Source: CAZEVY01 sp964515555 (GTDB lineage: Bacteria; Acidobacteriota; Terriglobia; Bryobacterales; Bryobacteraceae). From it: DNA of 64,000 bases. The notes beneath the pieces were generated by a model. It saw only the letters and a program-made list of their open reading frames with translations. It had not been told where the DNA came from and did not search any database. The position numbers were made by a program, and so were the translations under genes. Below, one piece after another: positions 43,293 to 55,220 of this stretch. Numbering within the stretch: position 1 is the first letter of the stretch; the number at the start of each line of letters is the position of its first letter. The stretch lies in the NCBI GenBank assembly GCA_964515555.1, contig CAZEVY010000001.1, forward strand, positions 161,738 through 225,737, read 5' to 3'.

Positions 43293-44492
43293 ATGAGCAA
43301 AGTCGTCCTCGTGCGCGCGGCACGCCAGTTGCTGACGCTGTCGGGCCCGCCGGGTCCGCGGCGCGGCGCAGCGATGAGGGACCTCGGAATCATCCCCGAC
43401 GGAGGACTGCTGATCATCGATGGTGTGATCCGTCACGTGGGGCCGTCGCGACGAGTGGAAAATCTCTCGGAAGCGCGTGGAGCGCTGGAGATCAGCGCGG
43501 CGGGCCGCGTCGTGATGCCGGGCTTCGTCGACAGCAGCACCCAGCTCATCGCCGGTCCCTCCCTGCTCGACGAGTACGAGCGGCGCCTGGCCGGCGGCGA
43601 CGATCGCCGTGGGACGGACGGGGCCGCGCGCGCGCTACGCCGTTCGACCACGCGACGGCTGGCCGCCGAGGCGCAGCAGTCGGTGAAGCAGTTCATCCGG
43701 CATGGCACGACTACCATCGAGGCGCGCAGCGGTCCGGGGCTCGACGACGCCACGGCGCGCAAAGTCCTGCGGGCGCTGGCGGCAGTGGACGGCAAGCCTC
43801 TCGAAGTGCACCGGACGTTCTCGGTCGGGGGCTCGGGACCGGGCGGCGCGCTCGTGGAAATCCGTCGCCGTCGTCTAGCGCGATTCGCAGGGCTGCTTCG
43901 CATCGAGGGCGGTCCGGCCGCGGAGGCGCGGCGCGTTCTATCCGCCGCCGCCGACCTCGGCTTCCTGACCCGGGTCAGCGCGTCCGGTTCGGCGCAGGAC
44001 GACGCCGTGAGCCTCGCCGTGGAGTCCGGCGCCGCTTGTGTCGACAGGCTTACGCGCGCCACGCCGGGCGACGTCGCGATGCTGGCGCGGTCGGCGACCA
44101 TCGCGACGCTGACGCCGGGAGCGTGTTTTCATCTCGGACTGGACCGCTACCCACCGGCGCGGCTGTTGATCGACTCGGGCGCGGCGGTCGCGCTGGCGAC
44201 CGGGTACGATGCGGCGACCAGCCCGACATGCAGCATGCCGATGATCCTGGCGCTGGCCTGCGCCCAGATGCGCATGGCGCCCGCCGAGGCGGTGACGGCG
44301 GCGACTATCAACGGCGCCCACGCGCTGCGCACGGCGTCGCGCTGCGGGTCGCTCGAAGCGGGCAAAGATGCGGATCTCATCATGATCAACGCATCCGACT
44401 ACCGGGAGCTCCCTTACCATTTCGGCGTGAATCTGCTGGCGATGGCGATGAAGCGGGGCGAGCCGGTGTTTCCCCGGCTAGGGGCGTCGTGA
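43293..44492 (+). CDS. HutI-like (imidazolonepropionase family) protein lacking metal-binding residues
   Basis: 399-residue amidohydrolase-fold protein that aligns along its length with imidazolonepropionase (for example FIRHGTTTIEARSG, the PGACFHLG block, PYHFGVNLLAMAMKRG). Every residue known to bind zinc or act in catalysis there is replaced: the HxH of PxxHTH is Ser82/Gln84 (VDSSTQL), the substrate His of TFxGAHA is Gly180 (TFSVGGS), the metal His and catalytic Glu of HADE are Ser229/Gly232 (RVSASG), the catalytic His of DHL is Arg252 (VDRL), and the metal Asp of ATD is Gly304 (ATGYDA). It cannot work as a metal hydrolase in the usual way. ATG 43293 has GAGGAG upstream. Its stop overlaps the ftcD GTG by 3 nt. 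It may be a scaffold or regulator, or a decaying copy. Confidence 0.85.
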   Translation: MSKVVLVRAARQLLTLSGPPGPRRGAAMRDLGIIPDGGLLIIDGVIRHVGPSRRVENLSEARGALEISAAGRVVMPGFVDSSTQLIAGPSLLDEYERRLAGGDDRRGTDGAARALRRSTTRRLAAEAQQSVKQFIRHGTTTIEARSGPGLDDATARKVLRALAAVDGKPLEVHRTFSVGGSGPGGALVEIRRRRLARFAGLLRIEGGPAAEARRVLSAAADLGFLTRVSASGSAQDDAVSLAVESGAACVDRLTRATPGDVAMLARSATIATLTPGACFHLGLDRYPPARLLIDSGAAVALATGYDAATSPTCSMPMILALACAQMRMAPAEAVTAATINGAHALRTASRCGSLEAGKDADLIMINASDYRELPYHFGVNLLAMAMKRGEPVFPRLGAS

Positions 44493-45376
44493 GCGGCGCG
44501 TTGGTGGAGTGCGTTCCGAATTTCTCTGAGGGGCGCGACCGCGCCGTGGTCGATTCCCTGGCTTCGGCGATCGCATCGGCGTCGGGCGCCGCGGTGCTCG
44601 ACATTCACGCCGACGCCGACCACAACCGCTCGGTGATCACCTTCGCCGGCACGCCGGAGGCGGTCACTGAGGGCGCCGTGCGCGGCGTGGCGCGCGCCGT
44701 CGAAGCCATCGACCTGGGCCGGCACGCGGGCGTGCATCCGCGGATCGGCTCGGCCGACGTGATTCCGTTCGTACCGCTACGGGGCGTCACCCTCGCCGAG
44801 TGCGCCGATCTCGCTCACCGGACGGGGCGCGAGATCTGGAGGCGATGCGGCGTGCCGGTGTATTTCTACGAAGCGGCGGCGCTGCGGCGCGAGTGCGTCG
44901 CACTCGAGAACATCCGGCGCGGCGGCCTGGCGCCCGACGTCGGCGGACCGGGGCAGCACCCGACGGCGGGCACGGCCGCTCTGGGCGCGCGGCGATTCCT
45001 GATCGCCTTCAACGTCGTTCTGCTCACCGACGACCTCGCGGTGGCGCGCGCGATCGCCCGCGCCGTGCGTGCGTCCTCGGGCGGGCTGCCGGCGGTCAAA
45101 GCGATGGGCGTGGCGCTGGCGACTCGAGGCCTCGTCCAGGTCTCGATGAATCTGACCGACTTCGAGGTCACCCCGCTGGCGGCTGCTTACCGGGAGGTGA
45201 CGAGGCTCGCGCACGCGGCCGACGTCGCGGTGGCGAATTCCGAGCTAGTCGGCCTGATTCCGCGGAAGGCGCTGGCGGGACTGCCGGCGGAAGTGCGCAT
45301 CGCACCACGGCAGGTTTTGGAGAATCGCCTGGCCGAGGTGTTGCCGGGGGATTTCCAAGCGCAAGCGATAGAATAA
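44489..45376 (+). CDS. ftcD: Glutamate formimidoyltransferase
   Basis: 295-residue enzyme that moves the formimino group from formiminoglutamate, an intermediate of histidine degradation, to tetrahydrofolate. The N-subdomain starts with ALVECVPNFSEGRD, then DADHNRSVITFAG, with the catalytic His-region HAGVHPRIGSADVIPFVPL near 75-93. The C-subdomain holds GLVQVSMNLTDFEVTPL and ELVGLIPRKAL. There is no cyclodeaminase domain, as in bacterial stand-alone versions. The GTG overlaps the stop of the HutI-like gene, so the two are translationally coupled. The rest of the Hut pathway is outside the window. Confidence 0.92.
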   Translation: MSGALVECVPNFSEGRDRAVVDSLASAIASASGAAVLDIHADADHNRSVITFAGTPEAVTEGAVRGVARAVEAIDLGRHAGVHPRIGSADVIPFVPLRGVTLAECADLAHRTGREIWRRCGVPVYFYEAAALRRECVALENIRRGGLAPDVGGPGQHPTAGTAALGARRFLIAFNVVLLTDDLAVARAIARAVRASSGGLPAVKAMGVALATRGLVQVSMNLTDFEVTPLAAAYREVTRLAHAADVAVANSELVGLIPRKALAGLPAEVRIAPRQVLENRLAEVLPGDFQAQAIE

Positions 45377-45382
45377 AGACCG

Positions 45383-46285
45383 GTGCTCGTCCAACTCGAT
45401 TCCGCCGCGCCCCCGCGTCCGGCGTGGCTGCGCGCGCCGGCGCCGGCGGGCGACAACTACCGCGAGCTGAAGTCGCTGATCGACGGGCTGGGGCTGCACA
45501 CGGTGTGCGAGAGCGCGGCCTGCCCCAACGTCGGTGAGTGCTGGAACCGGCGCACCGCGACCTTCATGATTCTCGGCAACGTCTGCACGCGGCGGTGCGG
45601 GTTCTGCGCGGTCCAGAAGGGCGCGCCGATGGAGGTCGATTACGACGAGCCGCGGCGCGTCGCCGAAGCGGTGCGCGCCATGGGCCTGCATTACGCCGTG
45701 GTCACCAGCGTCAACCGCGACGATCGCGCCGACGGCGGGGCGGAGCTGTTCGCCATGACGATCGCGGCGATTCGGCGCGCCGTCGACGGCTGCCGCGTCG
45801 AGGTGCTGGTGCCGGATTTCCAGGGGTCGCGCGAGGCGCTGGCGATCGTGATGGAGGCGGCGCCGGACGTGCTGAATCACAACATCGAGACGGTTCCCCG
45901 TCTCTATCGGCAGGTTCGCCTGGGCGCGCGCTACGAACGGTCGCTGGACCTGCTGGCTGAGGCCAAGCGGCTGGCGCCGGCCACGCCGGCCAAGTCCGGA
46001 CTAATGCTCGGACTCGGCGAGACGCCCGAGGAAGCGCTCCAGGTGATGCGCGATCTGCGTGCGCACGGGGTCGACGTTCTCACGCTGGGACAGTATCTGC
46101 GCCCGTCGCCGAAGCATCTGCCCGTGGTGCGCTACGTGCCGCCCGGCGAGTTCGACGAGTTCCGCCGCGCGGGACACGCGATGGGATTCGCGCACGTGGA
46201 GGCCGGACCGCTGGTGAGAAGCTCGTATCACGCTGACGCGGCTGCCGGCGCGAGTCACGCGGACGAGGCGGTCTCGCGCCAGTGA
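45383..46285 (+). CDS. lipA: Lipoyl synthase
   Basis: 300-residue radical SAM enzyme that inserts two sulfurs into octanoyl groups on the E2 and H proteins. The N-terminal cluster motif is CESAACPNVGEC near 39-50, the radical SAM motif is CTRRCGFC near 66-73, and the C-terminal RSSYHA motif completes the auxiliary cluster with the SSY serine. Other LipA blocks are present: NHNIETVPRLYRQVR, KSGLMLGLGETPEE and LTLGQYLRPSPKHLPVVRY. GTG start 6 nt after the ftcD stop. The lipB partner is not in the window. The next gene starts in its last codons. Confidence 0.96.
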   Translation: MLVQLDSAAPPRPAWLRAPAPAGDNYRELKSLIDGLGLHTVCESAACPNVGECWNRRTATFMILGNVCTRRCGFCAVQKGAPMEVDYDEPRRVAEAVRAMGLHYAVVTSVNRDDRADGGAELFAMTIAAIRRAVDGCRVEVLVPDFQGSREALAIVMEAAPDVLNHNIETVPRLYRQVRLGARYERSLDLLAEAKRLAPATPAKSGLMLGLGETPEEALQVMRDLRAHGVDVLTLGQYLRPSPKHLPVVRYVPPGEFDEFRRAGHAMGFAHVEAGPLVRSSYHADAAAGASHADEAVSRQ

Positions 46286-47247
46286 CGCACACGCGCGAGG
46301 TGATCCCGGGCGTCCGGGCGATCACGCTGCCGCTGCCGTTCGAGCTGAACCACATCAACGTGTTTCTCGTCGAGATCGACGGCGGATACATGCTTGTCGA
46401 TTGCGGCCTGGCGGACGAGACCTCGTTGCGGGCGCTCAATCGCGGCCTGGAGGCGCTCGGCGTCGGCGATCGGGAAATCCGGCGCATTCTGATCACGCAC
46501 GGCCATCCCGATCACATGGGCAACGCTCTCAAGCTGCTCGAACGCACCGGCGCCGAGCTGCTGATGAATCCCGCCGAGGCCGAGCTGCTGGCGTCGCTGG
46601 CGGCGAGCCAGGACCGGCCGCACTGGCTCGACGAAAAGCTCGGCGAATCGGGCGTCCCGGCGGCGCTGACCGCGGAGATCCACGCCGCGTTCTTCAAGTT
46701 CCGGCGCGCCTTCTCGACGCTGGTCCCGGATCGGCCGCTTAGCGGCGGCGAGCGCATTCCATCGGCGATCGGCGATCTGGAGGTGGTCTGCACGCCGGGC
46801 CATTCGCCGGGCCACTTGTGCCTTTACGCACGCGAGCGGCGCGTCATGTTCTCCGGCGACCACATGCTTCCCGGCATCACGCCCAACATCGGATGGCTGC
46901 CGGGGCGCGACATGCTGGCGGAGTATCTCGACTCGCTCGACCGGGCCGCGGCCTTCGACACGGCGCTGGTCGTTCCTTCGCACGGAATGCCGTTCGAGGA
47001 TCCTCGCGGGTGGGTCGCCGACACCAAGGAACATCACGCCGACCGTTGCCGCCGCATTCTCGAATCGATCGCAGCGGCGCCCCGCACGATTCACGAGCTG
47101 GTCGGCGATTTGTGGAACTATCCGCTGTCGCTGTTCAACCACCGGTTCGCGATTTTCGAGGTGCTCGCCCACCTGGTATACCTGGAAGGGCGGGCGCAGG
47201 CCGTGCAATCGAAGCAGGACGGCGTTATCCGCTGGCGGCCGGCCTGA
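46282..47247 (+). CDS. Metallo-beta-lactamase-fold hydrolase
   Basis: 321-residue protein with a metallo-beta-lactamase domain: the metal motif HGHPDHMG near 73-80, CTPGHSPGHLCLYA (His near 172), FSGDHMLPG (Asp near 193) and SHGMPF (His near 233). A helical/winged-helix domain follows (LNHRFAIFEVLAHLVYLEGRAQAVQ), as in the group including LACTB2 and related hydrolases, so the substrate could be RNA or a thioester. The GTG overlaps the lipA stop. It has no signal peptide. Whether it is tied to lipoate metabolism is unknown. Confidence 0.87.
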   Translation: MTHTREVIPGVRAITLPLPFELNHINVFLVEIDGGYMLVDCGLADETSLRALNRGLEALGVGDREIRRILITHGHPDHMGNALKLLERTGAELLMNPAEAELLASLAASQDRPHWLDEKLGESGVPAALTAEIHAAFFKFRRAFSTLVPDRPLSGGERIPSAIGDLEVVCTPGHSPGHLCLYARERRVMFSGDHMLPGITPNIGWLPGRDMLAEYLDSLDRAAAFDTALVVPSHGMPFEDPRGWVADTKEHHADRCRRILESIAAAPRTIHELVGDLWNYPLSLFNHRFAIFEVLAHLVYLEGRAQAVQSKQDGVIRWRPA

Positions 47248-47296
47248 GTGGACGCCGCCGGGTTCGCCACGGTGATGGGCGAAGGCAGCGGGTTGC

Positions 47297-47920
47297 TCAG
47301 GGTTTCGGCTTGTCCAGGTTGATCTCGAAGAAGAACAGCTCTTTGCCGCTGCGCGCCTCGCGGATTCCCGAAAGCACCAGCTTCGAGCCGCTTCGATGCT
47401 TCGTCTGGAAGTAGAGGAAGCCGTGCGCGGGCTCCCCCGAGGGCAGCATGCGGACCGAGAACGCCAAGCCGTCGATTTCCCAGACGTCCAGCGGATTCTT
47501 GGGCGCCCGGCGCGGGATCGGCAGCGGGTTCGGCCCGATATTCGGCCGGCTGGGCGCGCGCGCGTACTTGACGTCTTTGGCGGGGGTCGGCTCGAGCGGC
47601 CGGTTGTCGGGATCGACATACTCGACGCGCATGTCGGCCAGCGCCATGGCGTGCTTCGAGTCGTTCTGCATGACGACGAGAATCGGCAGCACGCCGTGCT
47701 CGTAGGGGTTCAGCTTGCCGAAGGCGGGCTTGGCCTGCTCGGCGGTTTCAATGGCGACGGCGGCGATGGTGAGTCCGTCCTGAACGACCTTGTTGGGGTA
47801 GGAGGACGCCGCGCCCGGACGGAACGCGGGGCCTTTCTTGTCCGCCGCGCTCGTCTTGTCCGCGTCGAACGCCGCGACTATACTCAGTAAAAGAACTGCC
47901 CACTTGCCTCGCCGGCTCAT
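47297..47920 (-). CDS. Exported hypothetical protein
   Basis: 207-residue protein with a signal peptide (WAVLLLSIVAAFDADKTSAA). The mature part looks like a single beta-rich domain (LTIAAVAIETAEQAKPAFGKLNPYEHGVLPILVVMQNDS, MRVEYVDPDNRPLEPTPA). I do not recognise the family; the pattern of strands and the phrase ILVVMQNDS resemble proteins that modulate envelope or secretion structure in Acidobacteria, without certainty. Its start overlaps head-to-head the proposed start of the waaA-lpxK gene by 17 nt. Confidence 0.7.
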   Translation of the reverse strand: MSRRGKWAVLLLSIVAAFDADKTSAADKKGPAFRPGAASSYPNKVVQDGLTIAAVAIETAEQAKPAFGKLNPYEHGVLPILVVMQNDSKHAMALADMRVEYVDPDNRPLEPTPAKDVKYARAPSRPNIGPNPLPIPRRAPKNPLDVWEIDGLAFSVRMLPSGEPAHGFLYFQTKHRSGSKLVLSGIREARSGKELFFFEINLDKPKP

Positions 47921-50218
47921 TCGATTCCTCTACCGCGCCGTCCAGTTCTTCGCGTCCCCACTTATCCTACTTTATTTTCTGTGGCGCGGGCTTCGGGAGC
48001 GTGCTTACCGGTTGGGGGTTGGGGAACGCTTTGGCCGACTCCCGCGCTCCTACCGGCAGACGGCGCCCGGCGCGATCTGGTTGCACGCGGTTTCGGTGGG
48101 CGAGGTGGTTTCCTCGATCGGGCTGATCCGCGAACTGCGGGGGCGGTTTCCGAGAGTCTACGTGTCGACGACCACGCTGGCAGGGCGCGCGATCGCCGAT
48201 GAGAAGCTGCGCGGGCTGGCCGACGGCGTCTTCTACGCGCCCATCGACTACACCTTCGCGGTGCGCGCCGTGGTGCGGGCGATCCGGCCGTCGCTGGTCG
48301 TGATCGTCGAGACGGAGATCTGGCCCAATCTCTGGCGCGAGGCGAAGCGCAGTGGCGCGGCGCTGGCGGTGGTCAACGGGCGCATATCGGATCGCGCGAT
48401 GCCGCGGTATCGCCGGATGCGGTGGTTCTTCCGGCACGCGCTCGCCGAGCCGGACGCGATTCTGGCGCAGGATGAAGTCTCGCGCGACCGCTATCTCGAA
48501 CTGGGCGCGCCGGCGGGGCGGGTCACGGCCGGCGGCAACCTCAAGTACGATTTCGACGCGAGCGGCGCCCGCATGCCCGAGGCGGTGGCGCGGTTTCTCG
48601 AAGAGAACCGGCCGGAGGCCGTGTGGATCGCGGCGAGCACGATGCCGCCGGCCGAGGCCGGTGACGTCGACGAGGACGACGTAGTGCTCGACGCCTTCGA
48701 GCAGCTCGCGCGCGAACATCCGCGTCTGCTGCTGATGCTGGTCCCGCGCCGGCCGGAGCGATTCGAGGCGGCCGCGCGGAAACTGGCGGAGCGCGGGATC
48801 GCGCACGCGCGGCGGTCGGCGCTGCCGGCGGCGGTGGAGCTGCCGGGAGTCCTGCTGGTCGACTCGATGGGAGAGCTAAGCGGGCTTTTTCCGGCGGCGG
48901 ACGTGGTGTTTATGGGCGGGGCGCTGGCACGGCGCGGTGGGCACAACCTTCTGGAGCCGGCGTTTTTCGGGAAGGCGGTCATTATCGGCCCTCACATGGA
49001 GAATTTTCCGGAAATCGCAGAGGATTTCCGGCGAGGCGACGCGGTATCCGAAATCGCCGATGCCGCCGCGCTGGTTCCGGCCGTCGCCGCCCTGCTGCGC
49101 GACCCGGAGCGGCGCCGGGCCATCGGCGGGCGGGCGCGAGAGTTGAGCGGGAAGCGGCGCGGAGCGACATCGCGGGCTGTCGAGTGCGCGGTACGCTTTC
49201 GCGACGCCGCCATGCCGCGGCGTGTGCACCCTTTGCCGCTGCACGTCATCTACTGGATTGCGGCGCGGGCGTGGAGCGCCGGCGTCGCGATCGACCGCCG
49301 GCGGCGATCGCCGAAGCGCTTGAAGGCGCCGGCCGTGAGCATCGGGGGGATCGCCATGGGAGGGACGGGGAAGACGCCGCTGGCCGCAGCGCTGGCGCGG
49401 GAGCTCTCCGGCCGAGGACTTTCCGTCGCGATCCTCACGCGCGGCTACGGGAGACAGGCGCGGGATTGCCGGATGGTGCGCCGCGGCGAAAGCGCCGGCG
49501 TCGAGGCGACCGGCGACGAAGCGCAGATTCTGCTGCGGTCCGGGGCCGCTGTCGTGGGAATCGGCGCCGATCGATACCAGGCGGGACGGCGGATCGAGGG
49601 GGAAATGGCCGTTGACGTTTTCCTGCTGGACGACGGATTCCAGCATTGGGGACTTCACAGGGATATGGATATCGTCGCGGTGGACGCTCTCGATCCGTTT
49701 GCCGGGGGCGACGCGTTTCCGATGGGGCGCCTGCGGGAGCGGCCCTCGGCGCTGGCGCGCGCCGACGCCATCGTGATTACGCACGTCGAAGACGGCCGCG
49801 ACTATGCGGCGCTCGAAGCGCGGCTGCGGCGCGAGAATGCGACGGCGCCGATACTGCGGGCTCGCACGGTATCGCGCGGCTGGAGGGACGCGACGAGCGG
49901 AGAGGCGGTCGATCCCACGGGGCGCGTCGTCGCGGCATTCTGCGGATTGGGGAACCCGGCGTCGTTCTGGCGGACGATCGCACCGCTCGGGCCAAAGTTC
50001 GAGGAGTCTTTCGCGGATCATCACCGCTACACGGCGGGCGAGATCGAGGGCCTCGCGCACCGCGCCCGGGCTCTCGGCTGCGAGGTGCTGGTGACGACCG
50101 AGAAGGACTTCCACAACCTTCCGCGGGAGCGCGGGCCGATGCCGGTCTGGTGGCTCGGTATCGACGTCGCGGTTGACGGCCTCGCGGATCTCTTGACACC
50201 CGTGGTATCCCGAAAGTG

Positions 50219-50219
<1 letters not shown>
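47904..50219 (+). CDS. Fused Kdo transferase (WaaA) and tetraacyldisaccharide 4'-kinase (LpxK)
   Basis: 771-residue protein joining two lipid A enzymes. Residues about 1-425 are WaaA/KdtA (GT30): the membrane-anchoring N-terminus LYRAVQFFASPLILLYFLWRGL, then WLHAVSVGEV, then ETEIWPNL, then SMGELSGLFPAADVVFMGGAL with the GGHNLLEP motif. It adds Kdo to lipid IVA. Residues about 438-771 are LpxK: the P-loop GGTGKTP near 486, LTRGYGR, DEAQILL, LLDDGFQHWGL and TTEKDFHNL. It phosphorylates the 4' position of the disaccharide just before the Kdo step. Both halves keep their key motifs. TTG at 47904 was chosen because the WaaA N-terminus begins there; an upstream ATG (47838) is antisense to the neighbour's coding region. 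Confidence 0.9.
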
Positions 50220-52475
<2,256 letters not shown>

Positions 52476-52561
52476 CTCCGGCGTCGTGAATCGCGACGCC
52501 GGCCGTCCGGGAGCGGGCTTCCGGCGGGTTCCGCTACACTGGAGATTCCCCGGGAGGTGCG

Positions 52562-53830
52562 ATGCGAGCCAAGCCGCGCCGCAAGGCGGTGGCAGTCGAC
52601 GTCGGAGGCGTGAAGGTCGGCGGCGATCATCCGATCGTCGTGCAATCGATGACCAACACAGACACCGCCGACGTCATGAGCACGGTGAACCAGGCCATGG
52701 CGCTGGCGGGCGCGGGCTCGGAGCTGGTGCGCATCACCGTCAACACCGAAGAGGCGGCGCGCGCCGTGCCACGCATCGTCGAGACGCTGCACAAGTTCGG
52801 ATGCCGCGCGCCGATTATCGGCGATTTCCACTACAACGGCCACATCCTGCTGCGGAAATACCCGGAATGCGCGCGCGCCCTGGCCAAGTACCGCATCAAT
52901 CCGGGCAACGTCAACATCGGACGCAAGCACGACGAGAACTTTCGCACCATGATCGAGGCGGCCATCGAGTACGACCGTCCGGTGCGCATCGGCGTCAACT
53001 GGGGATCGCTCGACCAGGCGCTGCTCACGCGCATGATGGACGAGAACTCGCGGCTGGCCGAGCCGCTCGACGCCGACACGGTGACGCAGCGGGCCATCGT
53101 CCGCAGTGCGGTGGAATCGGCGCGCACCGCCGAAAGCTACGGACTCGGACGCGACCGCATCATCCTGAGCGCCAAGGTCAGCAGCGTGCCGCACCTGGTG
53201 GCCGTTTACCGCGACCTCGCCGCCGAGTGCGACTACGCTCTCCACCTGGGCCTCACCGAGGCGGGACTCGGGTCGAAGGGTATCGTCGCCACCACCGCGG
53301 CCGTCGCTATCCTGCTCGAGGAAGGCATCGGCGACACCATCCGCGCGTCGCTGACCCCGCTGCCCAACGGCGACCGCACCGAAGAGGTGGCCGTCTGCCA
53401 GCAGATTCTGCAATCGCTCGGCCTGCGAAGCTTCACGCCGCAGGTGACGGCCTGCCCCGGCTGCGGACGCACGACCAGCACCTTTTTCCAGGACATGGCC
53501 GACCGCATCCAGAACTATCTGCGCGACCGCATGCCGGAGTGGAAGGAGCGCTACGCCGGCGTCGAGGAGATGAACGTCGCGGTGATGGGCTGCGTCGTCA
53601 ACGGGCCGGGCGAATCGAAGCATTCGAACATCGGCATTTCGCTTCCGGGTACCTTCGAGGAGCCCAAAGCGCCCGTATACGTCGACGGGCGGCTGGCCAC
53701 CACACTCAAAGGCGACCGCATCGTCGAGGAGTTCATCGCCATCCTGGACCAATACGTCGATACCCATTACGCGCGCTCTCCCGCAGTAACCTGCGACCCC
53801 GCCGGGTCGCCCTTACTACAGGTGCGGTAA
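52562..53830 (+). CDS. ispG: 4-hydroxy-3-methylbut-2-enyl-diphosphate synthase (GcpE)
   Basis: 422-residue iron-sulfur enzyme of the MEP (non-mevalonate) isoprenoid pathway; it turns 2-C-methyl-D-erythritol cyclodiphosphate into HMBPP. The TIM barrel begins with [20 protein letters not shown] near 20-38. The 4Fe-4S ligands are in [13 protein letters not shown] near 299-311 and [11 protein letters not shown] near 345-355. Length is normal for the bacterial form, plus a short variable tail ([13 protein letters not shown]). GGGAGGTG before ATG 52562 is a good ribosome-binding site. No other MEP gene is in the window. Confidence 0.95.
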   Translation: MRAKPRRKAVAVDVGGVKVGGDHPIVVQSMTNTDTADVMSTVNQAMALAGAGSELVRITVNTEEAARAVPRIVETLHKFGCRAPIIGDFHYNGHILLRKYPECARALAKYRINPGNVNIGRKHDENFRTMIEAAIEYDRPVRIGVNWGSLDQALLTRMMDENSRLAEPLDADTVTQRAIVRSAVESARTAESYGLGRDRIILSAKVSSVPHLVAVYRDLAAECDYALHLGLTEAGLGSKGIVATTAAVAILLEEGIGDTIRASLTPLPNGDRTEEVAVCQQILQSLGLRSFTPQVTACPGCGRTTSTFFQDMADRIQNYLRDRMPEWKERYAGVEEMNVAVMGCVVNGPGESKHSNIGISLPGTFEEPKAPVYVDGRLATTLKGDRIVEEFIAILDQYVDTHYARSPAVTCDPAGSPLLQVR

Positions 53831-53845
53831 CCTGGAAGAGGTATC

Positions 53846-55201
53846 ATGTCCGCTCTCGGAAGCCCCAAGGCCGGCTCGCAAGGCCCTTTCATTCAACCAC
53901 CTGCCGCCGATCGCGATGTCCGGAAGCCGGGCGGCCCCTGGAAGGCGCTGATCGTCCTGGCGCTCCTCGGCGTCGGGGGATGGCTCGCTTACCGGCAATG
54001 GCTGTCTCCCTCCAAGCCCGCTCCTGTGGCCGCAGTGTCGGTCCGCACCACCCGGGTAGTCGCCGGTCCGCTGGAAAAACTGGTTCGGCTGAACGGACAG
54101 ACCGCGTCGGTGAACTTCGCCAACGTCACGGCGCCGACCATCCGAAGTCCCGAGGGCGGGCGCGAGATGATTCTCCTGTTCCTGGTGAAGTCGGGCGTCA
54201 AGGTGAATAAGGGCGACCTGCTCGCCCAGATTGATCCCCAAAGCACGCTGGACCACATGGAGGACGTCTACGATCAGCTCGAGACGGCCGACTCCGACAT
54301 CAAAAAGCGCATCGCCGAGCAGAGCATCAACACCGAGAATCTTCAACAGTCGCTGCGCGTCGCCAAGTCCGACCTGGACAAGGCGCGGCTGAACGAGCGC
54401 GGCGGGGAGTTGAAAACGATCATCGACCGGGAACTGCTGAAGCTGGCGGTGGAGGAGGCCGAGGCGCGCCACAAGCAGTTGCAGGGCGACGTGGCCAACA
54501 CGCTGGCGTCTCAGAAGGCCGATCTGCGCATGCTGGAGATCGCCAAGATTCGCGCGGTGCGCCACAAGGAACGGCACGACGTTGACCTCGAGCGGTACAA
54601 GATCAAGGCGCCCATGGACGGGCTAGCGGTGGTGCAGAGCGTCTTCCGCGGCAGCGAGATGCAACCCATCCAGCAGGGCGACCAGGTGACCCCCGGCCAG
54701 CCGCTCATCAAGGTAGTGAACGTCGACTCGATGCAAGTGGAGGCTTCCGTCAACCAGGCCGAGAGCAGCGTGCTGCGCATCGGCCAGAAGGGCAAAGTCC
54801 GCCTGGATGCTTTCTCCGGCATCGAGTTCCCCGGCCAGCTCTACAGCATGAATCCGATGGCTGTCGGCAGCCAGCGCCAGGGGTACTTCATCCGGAATGT
54901 TCCGGTGCGCGTACGGATTCAAGGCTCTCACGAGAAGCTGATCCCGGACCTTTCGGCGAGCGTCGACCTGGTGCTGGACCGCGTGGATAACGCGCGCCAG
55001 GTACCTCTGACGGCGTTGCACCAGGACGGCAAGTCGACCGTGGTGTTCGTGAAGCGCGGCGATCGCTTCGAAAAGCAGGTCGTGCAGCTCGGGCTTCAGA
55101 CTGCCACGCAGGCCGCCGTACTATCGGGACTCGAGGTGGGCGACGAGGTCGCGCTCGACAAGCCCGCCGGCGCCTCGGTGCAAGTGGCCTCGTCGCGATA
55201 G
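53846..55201 (+). CDS. Efflux RND/ABC periplasmic adaptor (HlyD/MacA-like)
   Basis: 451-residue adaptor protein. A short cytoplasmic part (1-30), one membrane anchor (KALIVLALLGVGGWLAY near 33-49), a lipoyl-like first half (VRLNGQTASVNFANVTAP), a long alpha-helical hairpin (about 145-245, LETADSDIKKRIAEQ, AVEEAEARHKQLQGD), the second lipoyl half (YKIKAPMDGLAVV), then the beta-barrel and membrane-proximal parts (VEASVNQAESSVLRIGQK, VGDEVALDKP). It links an inner-membrane pump to an outer-membrane channel. No pump or channel gene is next to it; an esterase-like gene follows, so the partner is elsewhere or outside the window. Confidence 0.87.
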   Translation: MSALGSPKAGSQGPFIQPPAADRDVRKPGGPWKALIVLALLGVGGWLAYRQWLSPSKPAPVAAVSVRTTRVVAGPLEKLVRLNGQTASVNFANVTAPTIRSPEGGREMILLFLVKSGVKVNKGDLLAQIDPQSTLDHMEDVYDQLETADSDIKKRIAEQSINTENLQQSLRVAKSDLDKARLNERGGELKTIIDRELLKLAVEEAEARHKQLQGDVANTLASQKADLRMLEIAKIRAVRHKERHDVDLERYKIKAPMDGLAVVQSVFRGSEMQPIQQGDQVTPGQPLIKVVNVDSMQVEASVNQAESSVLRIGQKGKVRLDAFSGIEFPGQLYSMNPMAVGSQRQGYFIRNVPVRVRIQGSHEKLIPDLSASVDLVLDRVDNARQVPLTALHQDGKSTVVFVKRGDRFEKQVVQLGLQTATQAAVLSGLEVGDEVALDKPAGASVQVASSR

Positions 55202-55220
55202 GGTTGACGCGGCCCCCGCG

